A stretch of 64,000 nucleotides of DNA from Dermanyssus gallinae (GCA_003439945.1 QVRM01004007.1:186001-250000); one strand, 5' to 3'; shown: positions 46,880-57,606, counted from the stretch's first letter. Notes: a model not told the origin generated them from the sequence alone. Translations and numbers: made by a program.

Positions 46880-47356
46880 AGTTCCGCATGGCTACTTACC
46901 GCAATGACAGTGATGACTTGTCTGTAATTATGGACGCACAACAAGACTCATGATATAGACCGACCGAGGAAGTACAGATGTCGATAAGAAATGCGATAGT
47001 CAAAGCGCAGGAGAAGTACAAGGCTCAATACGCTAAGAAGAAACTACACTCGATAGGATACGCCGTGGGGGACGTTGTGGCGACCGAACTTTAGAGGACA
47101 GCTGTTAGTGACGCAAGTTCTGCCGCACGACGCTTATCGAGTTGCTGATTTGTTTGCCGGCGACAGCTATACCACAACGGCACATTGCTCGCAGTTTAGG
47201 CTCTACAAGTTGGCGAGCGATGCTGAAGACAAGAAAGAAGATAAAGAGGCGAGCGACAGGCTAAGGGAGGAAGAACGAAACAGTCGAAGCAACGTGGCCG
47301 GGATCGGCGGCCCAATCGATAACGAGGACGAGACAACGTTCGCGCGTCGATTTTGA
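46880..47356 (+). pseudogene. Integrase C-terminal remnant (gypsy-like, copy B)
   Basis: The plus strand encodes MATYRNDSDDLSVIMDAQQD and EKYKAQYAKKKLHSIGYAVGD. After a small deletion the well-kept tail VLPHDAYRVADLFAGDSY follows at 47110-47170. The first of these parts is missing in copy A, so the two copies complement each other as evidence. Confidence 0.7.
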
Positions 47357-47667
47357 TCGAGTTAAATTTGGTTAAGGCCCTCGATCTTGATCGAGTTGGA
47401 TTTGATTAACGTCCTCTCGTGGTCACCGGCGGTACCTAGCAGCGACGGCTGCAATATGAAAAGGGGAGACGTTCTCAAGTTATCGATACGGCAAGTCATA
47501 GCAAACGCGCAGTGCGTTTTTGCGGGCGGCAGGTGCCGCTGCAAGACTGCGAGACCGTGTTGTCGATTTATCCGTGTGCGTGAGTAAACCCCATTTAGTA
47601 AGTAACTACGAGCGGAATCATCCCTGAACCTTCTAGATACGCCCCAGATACAGTAGTCGGCTATTCA

Positions 47668-47698
47668 TATATATATATATATATAAATATATATATAT
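47668..47698. repeat. (TA)n microsatellite
   Basis: Short partner of 3838-3906, with one AAA interruption. Confidence 0.9.
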
Positions 47699-48126
47699 CA
47701 AAACATTGCCGTTTTCTTCTAAACAAACGTTGTGTTTAAGCCTAACATATTTGCCGAAGATAAATTCACAAGTTTTTGACAATAAACCAGGAAACCTTCG
47801 GCGCGGAAGGAAAACAAGCTACGCCGGAAGCTGAGAATGCGCTGAGAATTACTTGCAAGCTTGGTTGCTCACGCGCTGAGTCACGCTAATGAATTAAATC
47901 GGTACCGCGCATATCATGTGCGCACCGCTAAGTTAAATTGTTGCCATCCTTGGAAAATTGTTACAAACTTGTAATTGTTGGCGCCAATGAGTGCGGGCCA
48001 ATGAGTGCATATGGAACTCTGAGAGAACACGTCTATTGTGTGCGTAGGACGGTAAACCCAGGAAATGACATACCAGAGCGCTAACACGCGAACCAAGGTG
48101 ACACAGTAACAACAAAAAGCATATAC

Positions 48127-48331
48127 CTTTTTCGCAGGGGCCAATTTCATTAAGTAGTTTATTGAGGAAGTAGGTCTTCATGATTGGTGGCAGCGGCCCC
48201 TTTTGTAAACTCGAAAAATCCAGCCAATCGGTATTGACAAAGCCAAATGGGACATCTTCGAAGAAGTTTCGGGAGTTCTGTGAGACCATGAACGCATTAA
48301 GGTTGCGAGCCAGTTTCCAAGCATTCTTACT
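48127..48331 (-). CDS. ASTE1: Asteroid/ASTE1-like protein, XPG-I-region exon (copy 1)
   Basis: 205 bases; acceptor ...TTTTTTTGTTTCGTTTTCAG and donor GTATAT. It starts in phase 0 and leaves one base, which the exon at 43069 completes. The translation differs from the twin at 4698-4902 at six residues (for example W for R and F for V), plus about five silent changes. Both twins are open, so both may still be used. As in the twin, the acidic XPG-I positions read SKNAW and SQNSRN. Exons before it should lie right of 64000. Confidence 0.75.
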
Positions 48332-48703
48332 CTGAAAACGAAACAAAAAAAGCACATGTACTGCACCTGATTGAGTGCAATGTCCGCACCCGCGTAGAAA
48401 CTTTGATTAAGCTATGACTACAAATTCTAAGTTATCATTTTGTGCCTCATACAATGGCCATAATGGTTCGTGCTCATACCTATTGTGAGGCATTAGTTAT
48501 GCTTATAGCATATCTGCTTAAGCTTACTAGGTAACTTTTGTAGGATAGCGTCTGTTGGCGGCAATGCTGAAGCAAACTGAATACAGGGCGCCAAATAAAG
48601 GATGCCGCCACACCAGTAGCGAATACGCGGGAAGTAACTAAATGCGCGGGCAACTCTGTGATATATAAGGAGGCACGAGAATAACTGAACCAGTTCATCA
48701 CTC

Positions 48704-48737
<34 letters not shown>

Positions 48738-48876
48738 GCGGCTGCACAACCAAAGGAAGTTAACGCAATTTAATCAGGCCTGAGTTATCCGTGGTGTTAA
48801 GATCACTGGAGGAGGTGTTGCGACCTTCAATGAGGCTGCTCTCCGTAGTGGGCAAGTTAAAAGGTCTCGCCTCATA

Positions 48877-50007
48877 ATGACAGATCGTGGAGACAACAGG
48901 CCTTACCACGGGCTCGCCAGCCCGCGGTCCGGGCAGTCGGACCCTAATAGGGTCCCCTGTCCAACTTGCGCACTTACGTTTACACGAAGAGGCCTGCGTC
49001 GACACATAACGGTGAAGCACGGAGGGGGTGCCCATAACATAGTCGACGAGCCAGAGCGCTCGAACTTTCGGTTTACCGCGGATCAGTTAGTCAGTGTCAT
49101 TCAAGTTGTCACACGCCGCTGGCGGTTGGTCCGCGTCTTGCCGAAATCAGTACGTAGGCAAGTTGCCGAAGTGTTTACTAAGGTGTTGTGCTCAGTCGCA
49201 GATAACAACGACAGTACTGCCTGGCTTGCTTTGTTCTCTTTCGCGCCCGTCGTCCTCCGCCTTCCCGATGCTGGGAAAGATGACCGCTCGTTGGCGGTTA
49301 TCGTCCGGAAGAACCTCCGCGATTTTACTGATGGAAAACGGTTTTACCTTAGCGGTAGCCCTGTCCCAAATCAACCTCCGCGGCAGCGGACGATCGACAC
49401 CGTCCGGCTAGCCATTACCAAGCTCTCGGAAGGCGACGTTTCTTCGGCGGCTAGGGTCTTGATCTCAGAAGACACGCTAGCGCAGAAGCCCAGCGAGACA
49501 GCCGTGCTGCTGGATAAGCACCCTCCCGCGCCCTCATTCCTAACATGGCCTAGCCCTCCTCACGTGCCCCTGCCATCAACTACATCAGGCGAAAACGTCT
49601 GGTTTGCCATACAAACGTTTTCCCGTAGTTCAGAAGCTGGCCTGGATTTCATCAGACCCCGGCTCTTACAAGACCTGTTGTCCCCCGCTCTAGGGGCTGC
49701 CGCAGACCGGCTTGCGGCAGCCCTGGCCAGGGTCGTCGATCTTCTTCGATGGGGATTGCCTTTCCCCGACTGGCGACCCCTTATCTTCGGCGCCCGACTT
49801 TTTGCCCTCAATAAGAAAGATGGTGGTGTGAGGCCCATCGCATGCTCATCCGTAATCCGAAGGCTGGCGACAAAGATCTGCATTTTTGAAAACAAGGCGG
49901 ATGTATCAGGTGCTCTTGGTTGTCATCAGCTCGGGTTTGCGACACCGGGAGGAGTGCCCTCTAAACACATGGTACTTAGACGACGGTGTACTGGGCGGGG
50001 CACCTGA
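48877..50007 (+). pseudogene. R2/CRE-like ORF, N-terminal part: C2H2 finger and RT fingers
   Basis: Residues 28-48 form a C2H2 zinc finger, CPTCALTFTRRGLRRHITVKH (C-x2-C-x12-H-x4-H, written to 21 letters here only in parts: CPTC ... HITVKH). Around residue 310 comes the RT start LFALNKKDGGVRPIA, then LGCHQLGFATPGG. After that the RT palm is missing: about 100 residues with motifs A and B are gone. The reading frame then runs out, while YLDDGVLGG continues in another frame from about 49970. The finger would bind target DNA. Confidence 0.8.
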
Positions 50008-51382
50008 TGCAGTTCTGAGGGACATCCACAGAGTCATCGAGTTCGCGGAGCGGAGTGGCCTGGCCCTAAATCCTGCAAAGTGAGAGGTTCATGTCGTAGG
50101 AGGTGCTAGTGACTCTGAAGTGCTGGAGGTTCTCCCAGGGTGCAGGACTGTAGGCACGGATCTGAAGTTACTAGGCGTCCCCCTATTCCCAGAGGGAGTT
50201 CCGGCAGCCCTCGAAAGGTGGATAGAAAAACTAGACCATGCGATGTCACGCATTCCTTTGGTAGGAACTCACCGGGGCCTTTTTCTTCTGAGATCTTCAT
50301 TTTCGGCTCTACGTCTCAATCACCTGTTTCGAGGTGCAGACTGTTCGCTTGCTCCGGGACTCCTTGAGCGACTAAACGACAGCGTGCTTACTACAGTTGA
50401 GGCTCTTTTGAATCTCAGTCTATCGACAGAAGCACGTCAACAATCTCTACTCCCCGTTCTTTGGGGAGGTCTAGGGTTGCCTGATGCTTTTGTCCTATCG
50501 GAGGTAGCTCTGGTAGCTTCCCTCCACAGGTCTTTACAACAGGCTAAATCACTTCTCGATTCAGTCGCTCTTACGGACCTAGAAGATCGCTTAGAAACAA
50601 GCCGCCGTAGAGCAGTTGCCCTGTGCGGCCACGAACCCGCCGAAGCTGGACGCCAGAGAGATTGGTCGGCGGTCTTACATGAGCAAAGGGTTGACAATCT
50701 CATCGCGGGAAGCGCCACAGACGCTGATAGGGCCAGGCTGCGCGCCGTCTCCTTCAAAGGGGCGGGCGCATGGCTCTACGCCATACCCTGTGCTCGGATC
50801 GGGACACTCCTAGATGACGAGTCGGTGAGAATCGCGGTGGGACTTCGTTTGGGGACGGACCTTGTGCACGCTCATACCTGCGTCTGCGGCGACGCCGTCC
50901 AGCCGGATGGACGCCACGGGCTATCCTGTATCGTCAGCGCTGGTAGGCGAGCCCGACACCAAGCCCTGAACGAAACCTTCAGCAGAGCCATGCGCTCTAG
51001 TGGCCTACCGTGCGTCCTGGATCCCGTCGGACTGGATAGGGAAGGCGGGAAGAGACCCGACGGTCTGAATTTAACCCCGTTCGAGAGCGGTTGCATGCTG
51101 GTTTGGGACGCGACATTTACTGACTCATTAGCCCCTTCAATGGTTAGTGCTGGCGCGGCCCGGGCCGGATATGCTTCAGCTCTCGCCGAGGCAGGCAAGG
51201 TGAGAAAATACCAGAACATCGGGTACCCGTACGGGTTCTACCCACTTGCCTTCGAGACACTTGGCGGGCCGGGCCCGTCCACTCGCGGTTTGCTACAGAA
51301 GGTCGGGAAGCGACTAGGTCTAGCCAGCGGTTATAGGCGAGCGGGCGAATTTCTCAGACAGCGTCTGTCGCTGGATGTGTAA
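49968..51382 (+). pseudogene. R2/CRE-like ORF, C-terminal part: YLDD, RT end, REL endonuclease
   Basis: YLDDGVLGG (about 49974) is the RT catalytic box, followed by FAERSGLALNPAK and a TGA stop at 50081 where relatives have Cys. From 50120 a 420-codon frame continues through the thumb to a zinc motif CVCGDAVQPDGRHGLSC (near 50880) and a PD-(D/E)xK-like endonuclease with KRPDG and LVWDATFTDS (near 51050-51120). It ends TAA at 51382. The endonuclease nicks target DNA to prime reverse transcription. The frames apart from the RT deletion are surprisingly clean, so the copy is young. Confidence 0.8.
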
Positions 51383-51513
51383 CGGGGCAACGCGGCTTCG
51401 GTCCGGGGAACCCTCCAGAGATAGTTGGTTCCTACATTGGACTCTTCGTAAAAGTGTACACGTTTGCAGGGACCCAATTGTCACGTTCCCACCGTATAAT
51501 AAATACAAAAATC

Positions 51514-51555
<42 letters not shown>

Positions 51556-51689
51556 TATAAAACTTTATATATATATAAAAAAAAAAAAAATGAATCAGTA
51601 TTCGTTGGTGCGAGCCAGGCAGAGGACGTGTGTTGTTTGAGCGAGTGGTCGCCGTCCGGTCGTTAGGGTGGTGGATACTACAACTTTAT

Positions 51690-52660
51690 TCCGTTCAACA
51701 AAACAAAAGCAGACCCTCCCAAAACAGTAGGTAAATTCTCCTAGAGTCAAATTCATTCATTGCTCTAAAAATGGCAACTATTTGAAGAAACTGAGTTACT
51801 AATAGATATGCAACATGCATGGATTTAGCAATGCTTTTTTTATAAATTAAATATGATATAGCGCAGACATAATTTTTTAAAAGAAGAATCATTATTTCTA
51901 TTTCGACTTTATTTCCACTAGGTTCTACATACTTCGTGAGGTGGTGGATCCATGCAACCAGGCACGCCTCCAAAACGCATTTTTTAATTTTTTTCTAGCT
52001 CCACCTTAATAACTTCGAGCACCGATTCGCGTGAATGGAAATGTCTAAAGGCAGGCAGATTGTGAGAAGCCGTTCCGTGAGTAAACGCACGTGCTACTGC
52101 AGTAGTGCCGTTGTTTATAGACCAAAAGTGAAAGCGTGTCTAGTTTTGTCCGCGCAGTTTCTCCAGCAGCAATCAAGATGAGCAGTGATACTAGCGGCTC
52201 AAAACGTTTTCAAAGCGAAAACCAAACATTTTCTAAATAAAAAAAAGTACGTTGGAAGTTGACGCCGCTAATTTGAACAACTAATGTGGTAGTGCAGTGC
52301 AAACTGGAGGGAAAAGTTGCTAGGCAAAACTACGGGCTCCTGGACCCGCTCGTTGCGGAGATAACAAGTCAACCTCATCACGCCATAGAGGCAGCTAGAG
52401 AGCCAACCACAGATCAAGCTAGTACGCTGCGTGAACAAATGCGAACTTAACAATCCAATGAGCTTGGCAGCAAGCTTGCCGAGCGTTGTCCGCTACCCGG
52501 CCATGATGTTTCGGCCTCTGCACAAACTACAGGCGCGGTCCATGCTGTCGCCGGCTGTGACTCCTCGCAGCAGGAACGGTGAGCAGAGCTTGTGTGCTTA
52601 ACATACAATATAATGTCTACTACCACCAAGTTGGCGATCAATGTCGTTGCCGGTTCTGCT
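51690..52660. other. Non-coding intronic stretch shared by both blocks (B)
   Basis: Partner of 5110-6060. I see no supported gene. A frame at 51695-51973 on the minus strand is A/T-driven and not conserved in A. Confidence 0.5.
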
Positions 52661-52688
52661 CGCAGATATGCGCTATATACCACGCAGC

Positions 52689-52878
52689 AGTCGAGCCCGG
52701 TGGCGTGTTGGCATGCGTCTGCGCCTCGCAACCGGAGGAGACACATAGGTGCGCGGGTTCGAACCCCACCGTTGCACATTTGTATTAATGGGGGTCCGTC
52801 TATGAAGCAATGCGAAAAGCAGTCCCATGGACGTTAAATCTTAGCTGAGAGTCAGCCCCGAAAGGATTTTTTTTTAAA
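52689..52878 (+). mobile_element. SINE family A, inserted only in block B
   Basis: The head has GTGTTGGCATGCGTC and a perfect B box GGTTCGAACCC; the tail ends GGATTTTTTTTTAAA. The 12-base direct repeat ATACCACGCAGC flanks it at 52677-52688 and 52879-52890, a clean target-site duplication. Confidence 0.95.
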
Positions 52879-53029
52879 ATACCACGCAGCGAGCTGCCAG
52901 AAGCATCGGCGGTCTTTGCACTTTTTTGCCCGGTTGAACGGTCGCTGGCGTGTTTAAATTGTATAAAATGAATGAATTGTATTGTAATTATGTACCATCT
53001 TGAAATGCAATGTTATTGAGAAATAAACA

Positions 53030-53045
53030 ATATATATATATATAC

Positions 53046-53086
<41 letters not shown>
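53030..53086. repeat. (TA)n microsatellite
   Basis: TA tract with a few C interruptions, next to AATAAACAA at 53021. Confidence 0.9.
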
Positions 53087-53087
<1 letters not shown>

Positions 53088-53099
53088 AATGTCTACTAT

Positions 53100-53290
53100 A
53101 TCGTGAGGTACGAGCACAATTTGTGATCTGGATAACGTGTTTAAGCTCAGAAGTCACGTCGCCAAGAATTATCGGGTTTTCGTGGAGAATGCTGGCGATT
53201 CGAGTTAGTATCCTGGGGTCCACACCTGCATTGACGAGCTTCTAGAGTACAGCGTTACGCCGAGCAGTGTCAAAACAGGATGCCATTAAT
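53100..53290 (-). pseudogene. LINE reverse transcriptase fragment (block B)
   Basis: Partner of 6040-6193 but longer at its 5' side. The minus strand adds a motif-A-like FDTARRNAV and GVDPRILTRIASI in pieces. It lacks a long frame. Confidence 0.5.
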
Positions 53291-53299
53291 AATTTAAAT

Positions 53300-53680
53300 T
53301 GTCAGAAGCCTCATATTAAGCTAACCCCAATAATATATAAATAAGAAAATATTTTTTGTATTTATATTTTTTATCTAGTGCGTAAAGATACGTTTTTTTT
53401 TCAAATGTGCAACATTTGCAATGTGTTAACAAACAACATCTAGTTTTATCTTGTCAGCTGAGCTTAGCAATACTTCATCTAGTCAGTTTAGTGCATGTTT
53501 AGAAGCGTGCACATGCTTCTGCACACGTGGCCCACGTGCATCGGCAGTTTGGGTATCTCTTTCTGTTCACACACACATTCATTCATGCCTCCCGCTGATC
53601 ATTCCTATACGGCAGCAGCAGCACCATCGTTGTCGTGGCAGCGGCGGCGGTCGTCAAGAGTTTCTATTCCAGGAGAGAAA
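53300..53680. other. No gene seen
   Basis: A/T-rich sequence followed by a CAG/GGC-rich patch (53608-53652). No supported feature. Confidence 0.35.
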
Positions 53681-53689
53681 TTATGTCAG

Positions 53690-55130
53690 GCTTTCATTTG
53701 GTGGTTCACGGATGTTTTTAGGGCAGGTGTTTAATAGTTTTATGAAGTAATAAGTCGCTGTTCGGCGCACTGTTTCCGTTCGTGTGTATTCTATGTTAAT
53801 TTTGTCATTTTGCCGTCCCCTCGTTGGATAGCTGTGTGTAAGTCTATTTCTATTTTGAATTTCACACCCGGTTTCTGTTTCTTTAAGAAGGAAGAAAATA
53901 AGTACGGATTCGGCGTAGAGCTGACGAAAAGGAATTATTTTAAGTGTTTGCATCAGGGGAGCTGCACTAGTTATGGCGCTAACGCCGGCGACTAGTCGCA
54001 CCGCTTTTTTTGCAAGATCATCAACGGTTTCAGTATAGTAGGGAAGGTTCCACCAAACACGACGATTGCGTATCTAAAATAGGCTTCAATAAGTGCTTTA
54101 TATAATTATAGTTTGAATTTTGTCGTAGCAGACGAACGTATTTGACTGAGGACTACAATGCCTTTTTGGATTTTGCGGGCGGTGTAGTCTACGTGTGAGT
54201 TCCATGTTAAATTACTGCTTATTATCACTCCAAGATATTTAATTGTGTCTGTTTTTTGTATAAATGTTGCATGTTGTGCTTGGTATATGATTATGTAGTT
54301 GGATTTTGTCAGGTACGGCCAGGTTGCGGCGACATTTTAATTCAAAGTGCATACATTTTGTCTTGTTATGGTTTATTACAAGCCCGTTTGTTTTCATCCA
54401 GTTTCCTACATGCCTCAGCCCATGTTCAACACGGTGTCGGTCGTGGTAAAGGTTTTGTCTATATGCGAGTGCAGTATCGTCTGCGAACATATATTTGGTT
54501 GATCCGTCGTGTAAATGGAAAATATCATTACAGTACAGTATGTATAGTAGTGGCCCGATCACGCTTCCCTGGGGGACCTCGAAGGGTCTTAGATCTATCT
54601 CTGAAGAATCACTATTATATGAATAAGTTTGTTTTCTGCAGTGAAGATACGTGGCGATTACGTTTAATGCTCGCGAAGTGATTTCAATATTTTACATCTT
54701 TTTTAGGAGACGATTGTAAAGTATCAAATGCACGTGAGAGATAGAGAAATACTGCCACGGGTCGGTTTCCTTTGTCTACTTCCGAAGCTATCATTTCCTG
54801 TATTGCTATTAGTGCTGATTGTGTACTCTTGCCAGTACTAAAGCCGAACTGATTTTTGTGTAATATGTTGTTTTCATGCAGGTACTGTTTTATCCGCTTG
54901 GCTATTAGTTTCTCAATTAACTTACCAATAGTGCTTAATAGAGATATGGGTCTAAAGTTGTCGATATCTTGTTTGTTACCTTGTTTGTGTACGAGCACCA
55001 ATTCCGACCGCTTTAAGGCCATTGGAAATCGCCCTTGTCAGAATATAGCGTTTGTTAGTTTCAAAACGATATATGTGAATGTCTCGTTTTGCTGACGTTG
55101 TTTGTTACGTAGACGTATCCTGGTGCCTTA
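53690..55130 (-). pseudogene. LINE reverse transcriptase remnant, catalytic Asp lost
   Basis: Minus strand: FRPISLLSTIGKLIEKLIAK near 54960, NQFGFSTGKSTQSALI near 54840, then AVFLYLSRAFDT near 54740, where functional RTs have Asp instead of the Tyr after FL. Then IGPLLYILYCNDIF near 54560, MFADDTAL near 54490 and KTNGLVINHNKTKCM near 54375. The thumb continues to about 54010. It is a CR1/Jockey-type RT of a family different from 57.6-62.2 kb. Block A has no such element. Confidence 0.75.
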
Positions 55131-55277
55131 TACATTTTAGGTGTTGTATTTCGTCATGTACTTTTTCCTTGGTTGCCGGTGCAAAAGAGCGCAACGGCTC
55201 GTTGAAGGTGTATGCAGGCTTTATAGAATCCATGCTCTTATAGGATTATGTTGCGGTAATGGAGAAATATCGAAATG

Positions 55278-55328
<51 letters not shown>
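55278..55328. repeat. (TA)n microsatellite
   Basis: Partner of 6302-6341, longer here. Confidence 0.9.
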
Positions 55329-55329
<1 letters not shown>

Positions 55330-55342
55330 CAATTTAATTAAG

Positions 55343-55640
55343 TTAGAACAAAAATATAGATTTGGCAAATTTGCATGTATGTCGTGTGGTCAATTTCAAT
55401 TCCCCTAGCAATCTAGTTTTTTTTAATTCTGCTATTAGCCGAACCACCGGACATACCGCGGCGTAGTACCTATCGCATTTGCTCCAGCACTGTCTGCATC
55501 GACATCGCTCTTGTGGTTCGAGATCGATACTGTGGTTTAAACCCCTCCACGTTACACAGAACGCGATGAAATCAGCGGGCTGCAAAGACCGTAGCAAGCT
55601 GTCGATTTCTCGCCCCGCTAGTCCTCCACTCAATGCTCCT
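55343..55640 (-). pseudogene. LINE C-terminal zinc-motif region (block B)
   Basis: The minus strand encodes RGLNHSIDLEPQERCRCRQC followed by WSKCDRYYAAVCPVV. The Cys/His cluster resembles those at 10258-10563 and 36952-37365, so these LINEs share a C-terminal domain. It is less damaged than its partner at 6420-6960. Confidence 0.6.
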
Positions 55641-55849
55641 CATTGCTGCTGTTCCATGAATCTCTATGTCCACCTCACTAATTTTGTTTTCCCAGATCCG
55701 GATATAAACGTCAAAAGGTCGGGGTGCTATCTATACCTCGAAAAGACTCGATTGCTGCTACCACTTAATGAAATTGGCAGTGTCTAGGCATGTAAATATG
55801 TTCACAAATTTTAGTTCCGTTCCCCTGATTTAAAGCGCGTCACCCCTGG

Positions 55850-57130
55850 CCATGCAGCCTCCTCTTCATAGCTACTGTCTTTCCCCAATTAGCCCTTAAG
55901 CACTTCTTATCTACAAATTTGAGTAGTCCATCCATGGGTTGTTTCACCCTGAAAAGGCTGCAATCAAAGATGACCACACCACTTGCGTGCAGTAAGATTC
56001 TGGCCCACTCTCAGTTCCAGTTCGCCCTTAGTTCTACGTTCTCCAGGTCCTCCTTAGTCCTCCGTTCTGGTGGTCCACCCAGAAGTACGAAAAACAGCAG
56101 TCTATCGCACTGTGCCACGCCTGTAGTTTGAGACATCTTCCCCGTAATGCCGAATCCCCCATGAATCAGCACCGTGTTTTGATTCAAGATGTTTATAAGT
56201 AAGCTCAGACTTGCTCCCGGCACTTCCGATTTTGTCAGCTATTCAACTATCTTATCTCTTGGTGCTATGTCAAACGCTGTCTTTAAATTCACATCATATA
56301 GACAACGCCTTGTCTAGACAGCGTATCTCAAATTGCTCCTAGCAGTACCCCAATTACTGAGTGAGTTAATCTTCCTTTTTTAATCAGTGCTACCCCGCCC
56401 CCCCGGTAATACACCCCCTCCCCTTTAAAAAAGACCCTATTCTCTCAGCTTTGTATTGCTATTCTCCACAAGCCTCTGGTTCCGTTCCTACTCCCCTTTC
56501 CTTTTGGGATGACTATTAAGGTCGCTTCTCTCGAGGCCCGTGGAATTTCCCTTTTGTTTGAAATTTATTGTATAAGGCTTGCTAGCATGGCGCAATAATC
56601 AGTGTATCTTTCATGTGTTCATTCCATATCAAATCCTTCCCGTGCGCTTTCCCCCGTGGTGCTCCGTGGATTGCTTCTACCACGTCCCAGAGTTGCCCTT
56701 AATATCCAGACTTTCGCTTTCTCCGTTGTCTGATCCGACGGGTCTTCATATTCTACCGGCGCTTTCTGAGCTGCGGCCGACCCGGTCAATATCCTCTTAA
56801 AATGTTCAACGATGGAAATGTTCAACTAGCCTGCCGTCTCTGCTAAACATTGCCCCCTCCTCTTCCGCTTTGGCCATGTATGTGGGCGTTCTCTTTTATT
56901 GCTCCCTTATTACTGCCCACGCTTTCCTTCTCAGTACTTCCCCGTATATCAAACTGCTATCGCGCCCAGGTCTCCGTCAAAATGCCGCTTTGTACGCATT
57001 GTCCCCGAGCAGATCTAACACTCCCCTCCACTCACAGTTCAACATCACTATCAGAATACCTGCATCCACTGTCTTTAAACTTATTATTATTACTCGATGG
57101 ATCTGCTGGCTTTCGCATTCGAGCTGTTGT
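55850..57130 (-). pseudogene. LINE reverse transcriptase remnant (block B)
   Basis: Partner of 7000-8200. The minus strand encodes FKRILTGSAAAQKAPVEY near 56790 and ASLSLLINILNQNTVLIHG near 56210. The motif after it reads GVAQCDRLL, one change from a normal GVxQGDRL. Frames are broken in different places from block A, showing independent decay. Confidence 0.6.
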
Positions 57131-57575
57131 CTTCAGATGTCAACTAGAATATACTAAAATACATATTAAATTTATCCTTGAAATGTGGTTTATCCTTATA
57201 AGTTTTAATAGTAATAGCATATATGTAGCAATTCATTTTAAACCAGGGGGCCGCACTCAGAAGGAGAATACGACAAGTTTTATGTGTCAATAGTAAAATA
57301 TTAGCTGTTACTGCTACGGCAATTCTGGCAGTTCTTCCCTCGGCAATGGTAGGTAGATTGCTACGAACGCAGTCTGATCGGCTTGGTTTACCGAACGGTG
57401 CAGGGCGGGCAAGCAATCTAGTAGAATGGCGTGAGAATACGTAAAGACCGCTCCGGTGATGAGGCCGTTGGCGTTGTTGGTTTAACCGTTGGTTAAGAAA
57501 TCGTATAGAGAAGAGAAACAGAAGTACTGGGAAAGCGTGGCCAGTAATAAGGAAGCAATATGAGACCTTTTACTG

Positions 57576-57606
57576 AAAGAATCTGGGCGTTCTGCCCAGA
57601 TTCTTT
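57576..57606. repeat. Perfect inverted repeat at the 5' junction of the LINE
   Basis: Arms of 13 bases at 57576-57588 and 57594-57606 flank the loop GTTCT. The left arm and loop are pre-existing target sequence (block A 8783-8800 has it with two changes); the right arm is new. A T run then leads into the LINE. Confidence 0.95.

Larger units (their letters stand above)
44204..47660 (+). mobile_element. Gypsy-like LTR retrotransposon remnant, copy B
   Basis: Partner of 1-3830. Gag with the CDQCWMSGHLRAAC knuckle is at 44693-45200. Part of protease and RT end is at 45420-46445, where an intact segment (AIQKLKSALVNGPALANLEQ) survives better than in A. RNase H is at 46508-46630. The integrase catalytic core is deleted at the foldback 46834-46877, and the integrase tail is at 46880-47356. 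A SINE has inserted at 45533. It occupies most of the intron between exons 48127 and 43069. The element was already dead when duplicated. Confidence 0.8.
48695..51590 (+). mobile_element. R2/CRE-like LINE inserted in the solo LTR
   Basis: The direct repeat TGAA(C/T)CAGT flanks it at 48686-48694 and 51591-51599. The 3' end is an A run (51577-51590) after a TA tract; an (AAT)n run at 48704-48737 lies near the 5' end. It encodes one protein with zinc finger, RT and restriction-like endonuclease, broken by a deletion in the RT, a stop and a frame change. R2-type elements usually hit fixed sites; this one sits in an LTR. Confidence 0.85.
48539..51682 (+). mobile_element. Solo LTR (B only), split by a LINE
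   Basis: It begins TGTAG at 48539 and ends CTACA at 51682, with the direct repeat ACTTT on each side (48534-48538 and 51683-51687). Block A has ACTTT once, near 5111-5115. Without the LINE at 48695-51590 the LTR is about 250 bases. No internal region is present, so this is a solo LTR left by LTR-LTR recombination. The same LTR family appears at 25230-25445. Confidence 0.9.
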
